Source: Larix sibirica (lineage: Eukaryota; Streptophyta; Pinopsida; Pinales; Pinaceae). Taken from it: DNA of 35,703 bases. A model generated the notes under the pieces. That model saw only the letters and a list, made by a program, of their open reading frames with translations, ran no database searches and was not told the DNA's origin. The translations under genes were made by a program, and so were the position numbers. This document shows, in pieces, positions 21,130 to 29,385 of the stretch (position 1 is the first letter of the stretch; every line of letters starts with the position of its first letter). Location: contig NWUY0300025684.1 in the NCBI GenBank assembly GCA_004151065.3, positions 13,364 to 49,066 on the forward strand, written 5' to 3'.

Positions 21130-21170
21130 GGTCAACATTTCGGACCAGCGATATACAATCCATCATCAGG
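21130..21170 (-). ncRNA. Hammerhead-ribozyme-like motif at PLE 3' end
   Basis: On the sense (minus) strand this holds CCTGATGATGG, then about 12 nt, then GGTCCGAAATGTTGACC. CTGATGA and GAAA are the two conserved core boxes of hammerhead ribozymes, which are known in PLEs, and GGA/TCC could form a short stem II. However, one unpaired base would sit beside the core and I cannot place stems I and III. The equivalent site in the plus copy (24575-24615) has lost both boxes (CTAATCA, CCAAAA). I treat this as a candidate only. Confidence 0.35.
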
Positions 21171-21800
21171 TCATGAAAAGATATAATAATCAAGAGCACG
21201 GGAAAGCTTGATGCAAGGAAGACAAGAGATTACCCAATGGATTAAAATAAAAATCATTAAAACCCTAAAAATAAAAATAAAAACCTAAAAACAAGAGGAA
21301 GGGAAATAAGTCATCTCATACAAAATCTTAAAAGAAAGAAAGAAATATTTAAAGAGAAGACAAAAATTAAAAGGAAAGAGAACAAGCACACGAAAGTTAA
21401 GAAACAAAAAAGAAATAAATAAAACCCAAAGAGAGAAGGGGGAGATATATTAACAAGGGAGGGCTAAGGGCTAGAAAAAAAGAGCAAAGAAATAAACAAA
21501 AGACAAAAAAAATAAAAGTATTCTTAATATAATAACAAGAGATACATAATAAGTAAGAAACAACATGGAAGAATGAAAAAAAAAACTATAAGGCTAAAGA
21601 GAAATAAAAAAGAAAGAAAATAAATGCGAAGAAAAAATAAAATAAGAGGAAAGGAATAAGGAAACATAAAAAGGAAAGGAAATGATAAAAGAAAAAGAAG
21701 AAAACATGAGGAGAACAAAAGAAGAAAGGAGCAAGGAAGAACAAAGAAAAAAAGACAAAACAAAAGGTGGGGGCAGGGGAAGAGAACCAAATAGCGATCA
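21171..21800 (-). repeat. Pyrimidine-rich 3' tail of PLE minus copy
   Basis: On the plus strand this is A/G-rich with runs such as GAAAAAGAAGAAAAC, i.e. C/T-rich on the PLE sense strand. It mirrors 23946-24530 in the other copy. Long open frames here (for example 21790-21524) encode only Phe/Leu/Ser-rich low-complexity peptides and are not genes. Confidence 0.8.
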
Positions 21801-21805
21801 AGGAG

Positions 21806-22170
21806 CTAACTTAAAGAAAGGTTCTTACTAGATAGGGGATGAAGAATTGGGAGCCGAGACTTGCTAAGTTTCAAACCATCCTCTCTATTGAGACAATTAT
21901 TATCTTTAATAATCTCCATAGCCTCTCTAACACGTATTCTGAATAAGTGATCTTCTTGAACTAAGATATTGTTCTCGATACATATATGATGATTGGTCTT
22001 ACTTGAATGATATGCTAAAGCTGAAGACTTAACCCGATTGTGCGTAATGGAAACTTTTTGTTCTTTGATCCTAACATAGAAAGATCTACCTGTTTCACCA
22101 ATACAAGATAGACCATATGAGCAAGGAATGTGATATACACCTTTTTGAAGTTTAGGATACATTTGACAGA
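21806..22170 (-). pseudogene. PLE GIY-YIG endonuclease domain, minus copy
   Basis: The 118-residue frame (22162-21806) contains GVYHIPCS, SCIGETGRSFYVRIKEQ, SALAYHSSKTNHHICIE, REAMEIIKDNNCLNREDG and LSKSRLPILHPL. GVY matches GIY, and CIG stands where YIG is expected, so the second Tyr is changed. The Arg of VRIKEQ and the Glu of REAMEI are the expected catalytic residues. This domain nicks the target DNA for PLE insertion. It is the best preserved part of the pair and has no internal stop. It follows RT directly, as in canonical EN-bearing PLEs. Confidence 0.88.
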
Positions 22171-22508
22171 TTTGAAAAGGCTTCTGATGGTACCAAGGGA
22201 TTGAAAATAACTCTTTATATGCTTATTTTTTAGAATTCCTGCAATTTTTTCCGAGGTACCCTTGACATAAGAGAGCAAAACCTTATGATCTTGCAAGAAA
22301 TTTTTTTGTTCACAAGGCATAGGGGTCTTGCCATCTCTTTAGAATGCCTTTTCGATATGTTGCCTCTTATAACCTCTATCTTCGAAACTCTTAATAAGGT
22401 GGCATTTTTCTTGATTAAGGTGCTCATTGTGAAATATTCGTAAAGATTGAGAGGCCAAGGTATTAATGACACCAAGTTTTGGGGAAGGATAATGGTGAGA
22501 ATCAACAT
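22015..22508 (-). pseudogene. PLE RT C-terminal (thumb) region, minus copy
   Basis: Overlapping minus-strand frames (22508-22230 and 22320-22015) cover the region between the RT core and GIY-YIG. They show LPQNLVSLIPWPLNLYE, HSKEMARPLCL, MPCEQKNFLQDHKVLLSYVK and GTIRSLFKSVK. The same blocks occur in the plus copy (for example QPRGTIRSLFKSVKDPFDPK at 23553-23612), so the frames can be cross-checked. Two or more frameshifts separate them. Confidence 0.78.
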
Positions 22509-22553
22509 GAAGGTAAAGCTCAGTATGAGACTTTTTACATAAAACTTGATGGG

Positions 22554-22907
22554 CTAAGGACCATTAGCTTTCTTAGAGATGAGAACATCCAAGAAAGGGA
22601 TGGAATTATTTTCTTCTAATTCCATCGTGAATTGGATGTGCTTAGACTGGCTATTCAAATGCTCCAAAAATTTGTTGAGAATGTCCTTGCCATGAGCCCA
22701 CTTCACATTAGTGTTATTGACATATCTTACCCAAAAATCATCTTTTAAGGGGGAGGAATCAAGGGCTTTGGATTTGAAATGTTGCATGAAAAGGTTGGCT
22801 ACTACTGGGGATATAGGTGATCCCATAGCAACACCACAAGTTTGTTCACATAGCACACCTTGAAAACTGAAGAAAGTAGATCTGAGACAAATTTCAACCA
22901 ACTTAGA
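22554..22907 (-). pseudogene. PLE reverse transcriptase core, minus copy
   Basis: On the minus strand this reads LVEICLRSTFFSFQGVLCEQ, then GVAMGSPISPVVANLFMQHF, then KALDSSPLKDDFWVRYVNNT, WAHGKDILNKFLEHL, HIQFTMELEENNSIPFLDVL and ISKK. GxAMGSPxSP and IPFLDVL are PLE RT motifs. The catalytic YVDD box reads YVNN (near 22713): both Asp codons carry G-to-A changes, so the enzyme is dead. The copy is 5'-truncated at about 22907. The frame continues beyond that point into junction sequence (…FHEIW…) that is not RT. Confidence 0.88.
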
Positions 22908-22975
22908 TATGGCCCAAATTTCATGGAACATTTCAAAGAAAGTAGATCTGACCCAAATTTCATGGAACATTTCGA
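22908..22975. repeat. Scrambled junction between the inverted PLE copies
   Basis: CCCAAATTTCATGGAACATTTC occurs at 22913-22934 and 22952-22973, both in plus-copy orientation. Between them lies GAAAGTAGATCTGA (22938-22951), which repeats 22872-22885 of the minus copy. The alternation of short pieces from the two arms looks like template switching during reverse transcription or DNA repair at the join. Confidence 0.75.
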
Positions 22976-23660
22976 AGCTAGAGCCCTTGATTCCTCCCCC
23001 TTAAAACCTGATTTTTGGGTCATATATGCCGATGACACCAATGTGAAGTGCCCTCATGGCAAATATAATATCAACAAATTTGTGGAGCATTTGAATAGTT
23101 AGTCTAAGCGCATCCAATTCACGATGGAATTAGAAGAAAATAATTCCATCCCTTTCTTAGATGTTCTCATCTCCAAGAAAGTTGATGGCTCCCTAGCCCA
23201 TAATTTTTTTTGTAAAAATACTCATACTAAGCCTTACATTCATGTTATTCTCACCATCAACCTTCCCAAAAACTTGGTGTCATCAATACCTTGGCCTCTC
23301 GATCTTTATGAATCTCTGATGATGAGCACCTCAATCAAGAAAAACACCACCTTATTAAGAGTTTTGAAGATAGAGGTGATAAGAGGTAACAGATTGAAAA
23401 GGCATTCCAAAGGGTTTGCAAAACCCCTGTGCCTTATGAACAAAAATTTTCCTCGGAATATCATAAGGTTTTGCTCTCTTATGTTAAAGGTAACTTAGAA
23501 AAGATTACAAGAATTCTAAAAAGGAAGCAAATAAAGACTATTTTTCAACCCCGTGGTACCATCAGAAGCCTTTTTAAATCTGTCAAAGACCCCTTTGATC
23601 CTAAACTTCGAAAAGGTGTATATCACATCCCTGTTCGTGTGGTCTATCTTATATTGGTAA
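22952..23660 (+). pseudogene. PLE reverse transcriptase, plus copy (5'-truncated)
   Basis: The frame enters at NFMEHFEARALDSSPLKP, which is just past the GxAMGSP motif, then DFWVIYADDTNVKCPHGKYN with an intact YADD box (23025-23036), NKFVEHLNS, then after a stop MELEENNSIPFLDVLISKK (from 23124), THTKPYIHVI and later MPYEQKFSSEYHKVLLSYVK (from 23429). Blocks match the minus copy one by one. Although the catalytic DD survives, the fingers and first catalytic Asp are missing and there are stops and frameshifts. Confidence 0.88.
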
Positions 23661-23945
23661 ATAGGTAAATATTTCTATGTCAAGATCAAAGACATAAAGC
23701 TCCCATTATGCACAATCGGGTTAAGTCCTCGGCTTTAGCAGATCATTAAAGCAAGACCAATCATCATATATGTATCGAGGACACCGGTATCTTAGTTCAA
23801 GATGACCACTTATCCATAAGATACATTAGAAAGGATGTGGAGATTATTAAAGATAATAATTGTCTCAATAGAGACGATAATTTGAAACTTAGCAGGTCTT
23901 GGCTCCCAATTCTTCATCCCTTGTCTAGCAAGAACCTTTCTTTAA
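23600..23945 (+). pseudogene. PLE GIY-YIG domain, plus copy, decayed
   Basis: The first half is recognisable as PKLRKGVYHIP (about 23602-23634), after which the YIGETGR part is altered (VVYLILVNR) and a stop follows at about 23668. In other frames HNRVKSSAL (about 23710), SKTNHHI (about 23750), then LKIIIVSIE-like and LPILHPLSSKNLSLS-equivalent sequence up to 23945 align with the minus copy. It is more decayed than its partner at 21806-22170. Confidence 0.8.
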
Positions 23946-24530
23946 GTTAGCTCCTTGTTCACTATTTGGTTCTCTTCCCCCAACCTTTTGTTTTCTGTCT
24001 TTTTTTTCTTTTTTCTTCCTTGTTCCTTTTCTTTTGTTCCCTTGTGTTTTTCTTCTTTTTCTTTTCTCTTTACCTTTCCTTTTATGTTTCCTTATTCCTT
24101 TCCTCTTATTTTATTTTTCTTTGCAATTATTTTATTTCTTTCTTTTTTATTTCTCTTTAGATTTATAGTTTTTTTGGTCATCCTTCCATGTTGTTTTTTA
24201 ATTATTATGAATCTCTCATTATTATATTAAGATTATTTTTATTTTTCTATCTTTTGTTTATTTCTTTACTCTTTTTCTAGCCTTAACCCTCCCTCGTTAA
24301 TATATTCCCCCCTTCTCTCTTTGGGTTTTATTTATTTCTTTTTTGTTTCTTAACTTTCTTGTACTTGTTCTCTTTCCTTTTAATTTTTGTCTCCTCAAAT
24401 ATTTCTCTCTCTCTTAAGATTTTGTATGAGACAACTTATTTCCCTTCCTCTTGTTTTTACGTTTTTATTTTTATTTTTAGGGTTTTAATTATTTTTATAT
24501 TCATGCATTGGGTAAACTCTTGTCTTCCTT
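23946..24530 (+). repeat. Pyrimidine-rich 3' tail of PLE plus copy
   Basis: A C/T-dominated stretch of about 580 bp (TTTTCTT, CTTCCTTGTTCC and similar) mirrors 21171-21800. Frames such as 23955-24230 give hydrophobic Phe/Leu-rich strings only. The tail precedes the conserved 3' end (GCATTGGGTAAACTCTTGTC and on), which matches the other arm with few differences. Confidence 0.8.
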
Positions 24531-24574
24531 GCATCAAGATTTCATGTGTTCTTGATAGTTATATATTTTCCTGT

Positions 24575-24615
24575 CCTAATCATGGATCATATATCGCTAT
24601 TCCAAAACATTGACC
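24575..24615 (+). other. Decayed equivalent of the hammerhead-like motif
   Basis: The plus copy reads CCTAATCATGG...ATTCCAAAACATTGACC at the position matching 21130-21170. The spacing and flanks are kept, but the CTGATGA and GAAA boxes are both mutated. Confidence 0.5.
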
Positions 24616-24655
24616 TAAAAATATCAAACATAGTGAATCCAAAAGCCATTAATAA

Positions 24656-24668
24656 CAAGCTTCAACTT
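24656..24668. repeat. Target-site duplication, right copy
   Basis: CAAGCTTCAACTT pairs with CAAGCTTCATCTT at 21045-21057 (12 of 13 matching) and marks the right edge of the PLE pair inside LINE 1. Confidence 0.8.
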
Positions 24669-24730
24669 CTCTACCATCCTATAAAGCTTTGACTACCCAA
24701 CCCCTTTATATTGAAAGAGAGAATTATCAT
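24656..24730 (-). pseudogene. LINE 1 endonuclease, N-terminal start
   Basis: From the ATG at 24730 the minus strand reads MIILSFNIKGLGSQSFIGW, the typical start of an L1 ORF2 endonuclease (the Asn of FNIxGLG is a conserved active-site residue). It then hits a stop, and continues RS*S up to the PLE edge. The rest of the domain resumes left of 21057. A TGATG sequence at the ATG could be an ORF1 stop overlapping the ORF2 start, but the ORF1 frame there is not certain. Confidence 0.82.
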
Positions 24731-24779
24731 CAGGGAACATCTTTATGGGGTCGTTTTTATCTAAGAATCTCAACAATTA

Positions 24780-26600
24780 AAGCTTTCTTCCTTTATTGTA
24801 CCTCAAGAACAACCCTTTCATGAGCATGTTGTTGTAAAGACTTTCTCTATACTAAAATTGGAGGACACATCCTTTGGCTTACCCAACCCTGAATGCCTAG
24901 ACATCACACTTTCGAGGGATAGATCCATCTTCTTAAACCTGAGATGTTAATGGCCCCTCCCCCTACATAGAATAGAATCAATGATACAACTATAATATGT
25001 CTTCTTGTCTTCAACTAGAGAACCCGCTTCCCTACTAGAGCTCGAACTATAAGAACAAATTTTGAATGGGCCCTCTTTTAGCTTGGGGTCTATGGGGAGG
25101 ACATTTTCTTTTTTCCTACCAACCTTAATGTTTTTAGTACTTTTTATACCCTTGGTTGGAGTATACCATTTCCTAGAGGAACCCATAAAATCTTCATCAT
25201 TACTTTCGAAAATAAAAAGAGGAGATTGACCTGTATCACCACCAAAAGATCTTACGAGGGACCTTCTTTAACCCAAAATCTGTCAAAGATTCATTCTCCT
25301 GAAGTGATTTGGAGCTCGAAGGAGGGCCTTTTTGTTCCAGTGGAGGACTAACACTTTTATGGGGGTCTAAAGACACTATAAATCCCTTTTCTTCTTCAAC
25401 CCCAATCTTTCTTCAAGACCCTCTAGCAAACCAATGAATATGGAGACTAGAACAGGATGTCCCCAACTTGAACTAAAATATGAACACTATACCTTGGAAG
25501 AATGAGGATCTAACTCAAAGTCTCCTTTTGTTTCTCTTGAATAGGAGAAGAATCCTCCATTTCCAGATCTATTTGATAAATGGTCGAGAATAGTCTATGC
25601 GATATGTCCATGAAAGCGATGCCTTGCACATTGGAAAGGGACATTTTAATAATCCATAAGTTGTGTATGGACAGCACCCCTATCTCAATATCCACACTTT
25701 TTGTTAGAGCCCATATGGTATTGATTTGAACTAAAACCCTCCCATTAGAACAACTATGATATCTTTTGTATGAACCATCTAACCAAATAGTGTTTACCCA
25801 AATGGTTCCCAAGATCAATTAAAAACTCTTATGTCCGGAATTTTAAAGGAAACCCTAGATCTTTTACCCAAATAGGAACCACATTGGCCTACTAAGCCCG
25901 AGGATAAAAAATATGATGCCACTACTTAAGCGACAAGTAAACCATCCCCTAGAACCAAATCCCAACTAAGATAACCTTAACATCCTTCTTGGATTAAAAG
26001 AGAAATTGACCCACCCTTGTGTCAAGAAATTAAAAGACGACCCATAACCAATAAATGGACTTGAATACCTTTGCAACCAAACATTCAAAGACACCACTGA
26101 GATCCTTTGACCAAAGAACCAACCAATAATTGTTTTACCAAGGAGATCCAAATGTGCTTGACCTTAACTTCCACATCAACCACTATTTCCACCCTTGCTG
26201 ATTTCTTCTCAGTAATCTTGTGAGCCCTTCTCCTCCTAGGAGATCTCACATTGCCATCCTCCTTCTGATTTATTGCCCCTCGACCGGATAGACAACCAAG
26301 ATCTAAACCCTTAGGTCCTACAAACCCTCCACCCTTTACAACTAAATTATGGCTAACCTAAACAACATTCTCCAAACCGTCTCCTTACCATTTATTTCCT
26401 TTGCTTCTTGTCCCATGAAAAGGGCCCACATAAACAAATGTTGAGATTGTAAGAGTATTAACACTTGAAATAAAATCAACAATAGCAGTCCCTACATTGG
26501 GGAATGAGGGAAGATCTAAGGTTGCATAATTATTTTCCTCTAAATAGGATCCCTCCCCAAGTTTGTTAGAACTTGAATGCAAGATTAACAATAGGCCTTA
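24780..26600 (-). pseudogene. LINE 1 ORF1 (DUF4283 and zinc-knuckle type)
   Basis: ORF1 encodes the RNA-binding protein of the element. Minus-strand frames in order: 26591-26385 (N-terminal, SNKLGEGSYLEENN), 26151-25966 with LNVWLQRY..PFIGYGSSFN and GWVNFSF (DUF4283-like domain), and 25818-25510 with GRVLVQINTIWALTKSVDIE, the part that follows DUF4283 in plant LINE ORF1. The zinc-knuckle cysteines expected after it are not preserved. The C-terminal frame at 25186-24947 is Lys/Ser-rich. Stops and frameshifts break it into at least four pieces. Confidence 0.72.
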
Positions 26601-26640
26601 TGCAATAAGGGGAGCAACTTCTAACCTAGTTTCCAAAGTT

Positions 26641-26883
26641 TTAATTTAGTGAACCCCCTCCCCCGACGCTAAATGTTATATAACCCAAGCTCAAGTAAAA
26701 TGTCCCATCATGAATCCTAGACACCAAATGTTAAAAAATATTCAAAGATTCTATCAAATCCCCATTGTAGTTTACTAACTAAACATCCTAATAAGGTTTC
26801 AGATGTCTGCTTCCTCTCCCCACTATTCTATATCATATCAATATCTTGATTGATTTATTTATTTACAAATTAAATAACATTTT
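26641..26883. other. LINE 1 upstream region or flank
   Basis: No reading frame is recognised. It lies between LINE 1 ORF1 and the LINE 2 target duplication, so it may be the LINE 1 5' UTR into which LINE 2 inserted. Confidence 0.35.
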
Positions 26884-26897
26884 CAACCTACCCTACC
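26884..26897. repeat. LINE 2 target-site duplication, left copy
   Basis: CAACCTACCCTACC compares with CAACCTACCTACCT at 29372-29385. It adjoins the T8 run (A-tail on the minus strand) on one side; the partner adjoins the truncated 5' end. Confidence 0.65.
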
Positions 26898-27140
26898 TTT
26901 TTTTTCAAGCAGAAAAAAAAGTAACGTGTTATTCATTTCGAATCAAATTTACATCTTTCAAAGTTCTTGTAGTCTAAGAGACGTACACTATAACTACTCC
27001 CAACCAGCAGGGCCAAAAATACCATCCAACAAAAAGGTATTGCATACAAGAGAACTACAAGCAGACTCTGAATCTCTGGATATCATGATATTTTCCAAAA
27101 GCAAAAAGTATGGTCTTATCAAAATGCAAAAAAACAACAT
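26898..27140 (-). other. LINE 2 3' UTR and A-tail
   Basis: About 240 nt follow the RNase H stop at 27141-27143 and end in an A8 run on the minus strand. No coding signal is present. Confidence 0.65.
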
Positions 27141-27610
27141 CTAGAGGATATAAATTGACCCCTTGTCAATGGATATACCACCTACAAGCTCCTCATAAAA
27201 TATGCTACCATCAAAAACACCCACAGCTTCTTTTGACAACTTGTTTGCCTCACCATTAAATTCCTTTTATATGTGAGTGAAAGATAGAAAGGCAAAATAT
27301 TGCCTCAATTCCAATTTTCTGCTTTCCATGAGGACAAATGAAGAGCTTCCAAATCATGAAAGCCAATTTCCCAGTCAATTATGACTTTTGAATCACCAAC
27401 AATTTGTAAACTTTGTAGGCCACGTCTATTTGCATACCACAGGAGACCCCAACAAGCCATCAACTAAGCTTTGTTATTTGATCTAGAACCTACTGCAATT
27501 TTTATCTTGCACTGATAGCCAGGTTTGATAAGTAATATAATGCCATGCCCCCCAAACCATCCTTCTAGGCACCATAAAAAAAACCAATCGAAAGATTCAA
27601 ATCAAAATTA
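27141..27610 (-). pseudogene. LINE 2 archaeal-type RNase H
   Basis: Minus-strand pieces read LSIGFFYGA (about 27590), LGGMALYYLSN across a frame change, SNNKA*LMACWGLLWYA, LQIVGDSKVIIDWEI (about 27380) and EFNGEANKLSKEAV, ending SIYIL with TAG at 27143-27141. This arrangement matches the archaeal-type RNase H of plant L1 elements. Catalytic positions are mostly lost: the Asp of FFDGA is Tyr, the Glu of KAELMA is a stop and the last Asp (EADxLSK) is Asn; only the Asp of GDSK remains. Confidence 0.8.
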
Positions 27611-28490
27611 CGACTACTAACAATCCTCTTTTTTGAATTAGAGGAAGGATTACAATACTCATGAAATTGATTAATGGCGCGACAACAAACTGAGTAATAT
27701 GTGTGCTTATACCATCAATTATCATCTTATTTCTGCTTTTCCATATTTCCCACATTATAAATATAGGTATCTCCTTATACATAGCATTTTTCTTCAACCA
27801 ATTCTGTAAACTGTCATGTAGACTGTTTGAATTCCAGGTGTGAATTATGCCCAGTGCTTGATTGCAGATCGCCCAAACATTTGTACTATAAGAACAATTA
27901 ACAGACAAGTGATTTACCTATTTTGTATCATCTTTACAGAGAATACATATGTCAGGCCCTTTCAAACCCCTTTTTAATAGGTTGTCCCATGTAAGCACAC
28001 GATTTTCCAGACATAACCAAAGGAAACATATGATTTTCACCGGTATCTTCCACTTCGAGGCATACCGCTTGTGAGAGAAAGAAACATTTTCAATTAAGAG
28101 AAAATCATAGGCCATCTTTGCGCTGAGAGTACCATCAGAGCCAGGCCAATCCCAAACTAACGCGTCCTTCTTATTTGTAATTTTGATGCATGTTGAGTTA
28201 AGATTAAGCAAAAAAATTATCCCATTATTTCCCAAGACTATCACTTAAGCCCAAATATGTAGAGTTTAACCAGCAAGGGTTTGGATTACCAAAAGACGCC
28301 TCCTTTTTTGCTTGAGCTATAACATAAATATTTAAAGAATGCAGATGCATGATTAGCTCCTTGGACAACCTGTAATTATCCCCCATTCCAAGTATAGGAT
28401 CAATTCCAACATAAATTTGTATACCCCATCCAGGGTCCCAACTAATCCTTTTCTTTATGATATGTAAGCATCGAAAAAACCTTTCCAAAT
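27611..28490 (-). pseudogene. LINE 2 zinc-binding and C-terminal ORF2 region
   Basis: The frame at 28488-28225 covers RISWDPGWGIQIYVGIDPIL, a stretch common between RT and the zinc-binding domain of plant LINEs. The frame at 28244-27918 gives the zf-RVT-type domain with WKIPVKIICFLWLCLENRVL, LLKRGLKGPDICILCKDD (Cys pair CILC). The frame at 27908-27597 continues with ALGIIHTWNS and IFIMWEIWKSRNKMIIDG, a conserved IWxxRNxxIF-like motif. The domain probably binds nucleic acid during reverse transcription. Only frameshifts separate these pieces. Confidence 0.82.
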
Positions 28491-28577
28491 TACTAAAGAA
28501 TTTGAGGGAATTTTAGGATTTCTGAGCCATTCGGATAACAAAACTGATTTAATATATTTCCTTTAAAGAACTTGACA

Positions 28578-29371
28578 CTAGAGAGTATTACCAAATAAAC
28601 CCCACCATAAGGATTTTGCACTGAGGGCTTCACTGAACCAAAAGATTTGTTTCAACCCCCATCCACCATGTTTCTTTGAGAGAGCGAGATTATGCCAAGA
28701 AGATAAATGAAAATTGGAAACATTATAGTTCCCAGCCCATATGAATTGGTACAACCTTTTCATGATTGCCTCCAGAATAGATTTCGGAACCATTGCTAAT
28801 GAAGTCCAATAAACAGGTATGCCCTGTAAAACAAAGTTTGCAAGCACTAACCTTCCACTCAAAGACAAATATTTGAAAGACCAATTGCTAATCATTTTCT
28901 CAACCCTTTTAACTAGCCAGTTCCAGTCATCCTTCTTACAACCATTGGGCTTTAAGAAAAAGCCCAAGTATTTAAAGACTTCATCAAGTTTAACTATCTG
29001 ATATGGAAAAATAGAATAAATTTGCTCACATAAATATTGTTCACTTACCAGATCAATGCAATTGTATAAAAACATGGACTTTGGGGAACTTACCGCCATT
29101 CCAAAAGCACTGCAAAAGACTTTAATTAATACCAAATGTAGCCTCCATTCTTGAGCAAATCCCCTACCAAATAAAATTACATCATCCACGAACAATAAGT
29201 GGGAAATATGCAGCATAGGAGTCACTCAAATGCCTTTGATATTGCCTTCCTTTTTTGTTGAGTGAATAAAAAAACTGAGACCTTCAACTACCAATATGAA
29301 CATCGAAGAAGATAAGAGACAACCTTAACGAAGTCCCTATCACCCAGTAGGTTGACCATTAACTTTTAACC
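28578..29371 (-). pseudogene. LINE 2 reverse transcriptase, C-terminal half
   Basis: From 29371 the minus strand reads MVNGQPTG-like sequence, a degenerate GLRxGC, LLSSSMFILVVEGLSFFIHS, then the 215-residue open frame 29225-28578 with ISHLLFVDDVILFGRGFAQE holding an intact FVDD catalytic box. It continues with AFGMAVSSPKSMFL, KYLGFFLKPNG, ISNWSFKYLSLSGRLVLANF, PVYWTSLAMVP and a HGGWGLKQI segment. These are the palm end, thumb and GRLxLxxxVL motifs of L1-type RT. The fingers and first catalytic Asp are absent because of 5' truncation, so it cannot polymerise. Confidence 0.9.
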
Positions 29372-29385
29372 CAACCTACCTACCT
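29372..29385. repeat. LINE 2 target-site duplication, right copy
   Basis: CAACCTACCTACCT partners CAACCTACCCTACC at 26884-26897 and lies at the point where RT homology ends. The repeat is low-complexity (CTAC units), so the match is supportive but not conclusive. Confidence 0.6.

Larger units (their letters stand above)
21058..24655. mobile_element. Inverted pair of Penelope-like elements (PLE)
   Basis: Two PLE copies lie head to head: one on the minus strand (21058-22912) and one on the plus strand (about 22952-24655). Both carry RT sequence, a GIY-YIG-type end, a long pyrimidine-rich tail on the sense strand and the same 3' end (about AGCCATTAATAA). The mirrored arms are about 1.7 kb and the unpaired centre is about 156 bp (22796-22951). 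Both copies lack the 5' half of RT. The flanking 13-bp duplication suggests the pair entered LINE 1 as one event, or that one copy inserted and the other was added at its truncated end. PLEs with the GIY-YIG endonuclease are known from conifers among seed plants. Confidence 0.88.
19130..26640 (-). mobile_element. LINE 1: L1-type non-LTR retrotransposon, interrupted
   Basis: On the minus strand this LINE has ORF1 (about 26600-24780), an ORF2 endonuclease starting at 24730 and an RT running down to 19130, where it stops abruptly at an LTR. A pair of PLE copies (21058-24655) splits the endonuclease. Removing the pair restores the reading ...RS*S / KLDIILL*EM, which matches L1 endonucleases. The 3' part after the RT motif GLR...FPYLFLLVE is missing, presumably displaced by the LTR element on the left. 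The 5' limit is uncertain and may lie beyond the LINE 2 insertion. Confidence 0.82.
26898..29371 (-). mobile_element. LINE 2: 5'-truncated L1-type element
   Basis: The minus strand carries RT (from its second half), a zinc-binding region, an archaeal-type RNase H, a 3' UTR and an A8 tail (26905-26898). The 5' end lies inside RT, a usual result of incomplete target-primed reverse transcription. A 14-bp near-match duplication flanks it. The long uninterrupted frame at 29225-28578 suggests it is younger than LINE 1. Confidence 0.82.

Noticed and set aside
23955-24230. Open frame for a hydrophobic Phe/Leu-rich protein, with a similar frame at 21524-21790
   Set aside because: Both lie in the pyrimidine-rich PLE tail, where any frame gives Phe/Leu/Ser. 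More than one overlapping frame is open, and there is no domain or credible start context.
24575-24615. Second hammerhead ribozyme in the plus PLE arm
   Set aside because: Both core boxes are mutated, so it cannot be a working ribozyme even if the left-arm motif is one.
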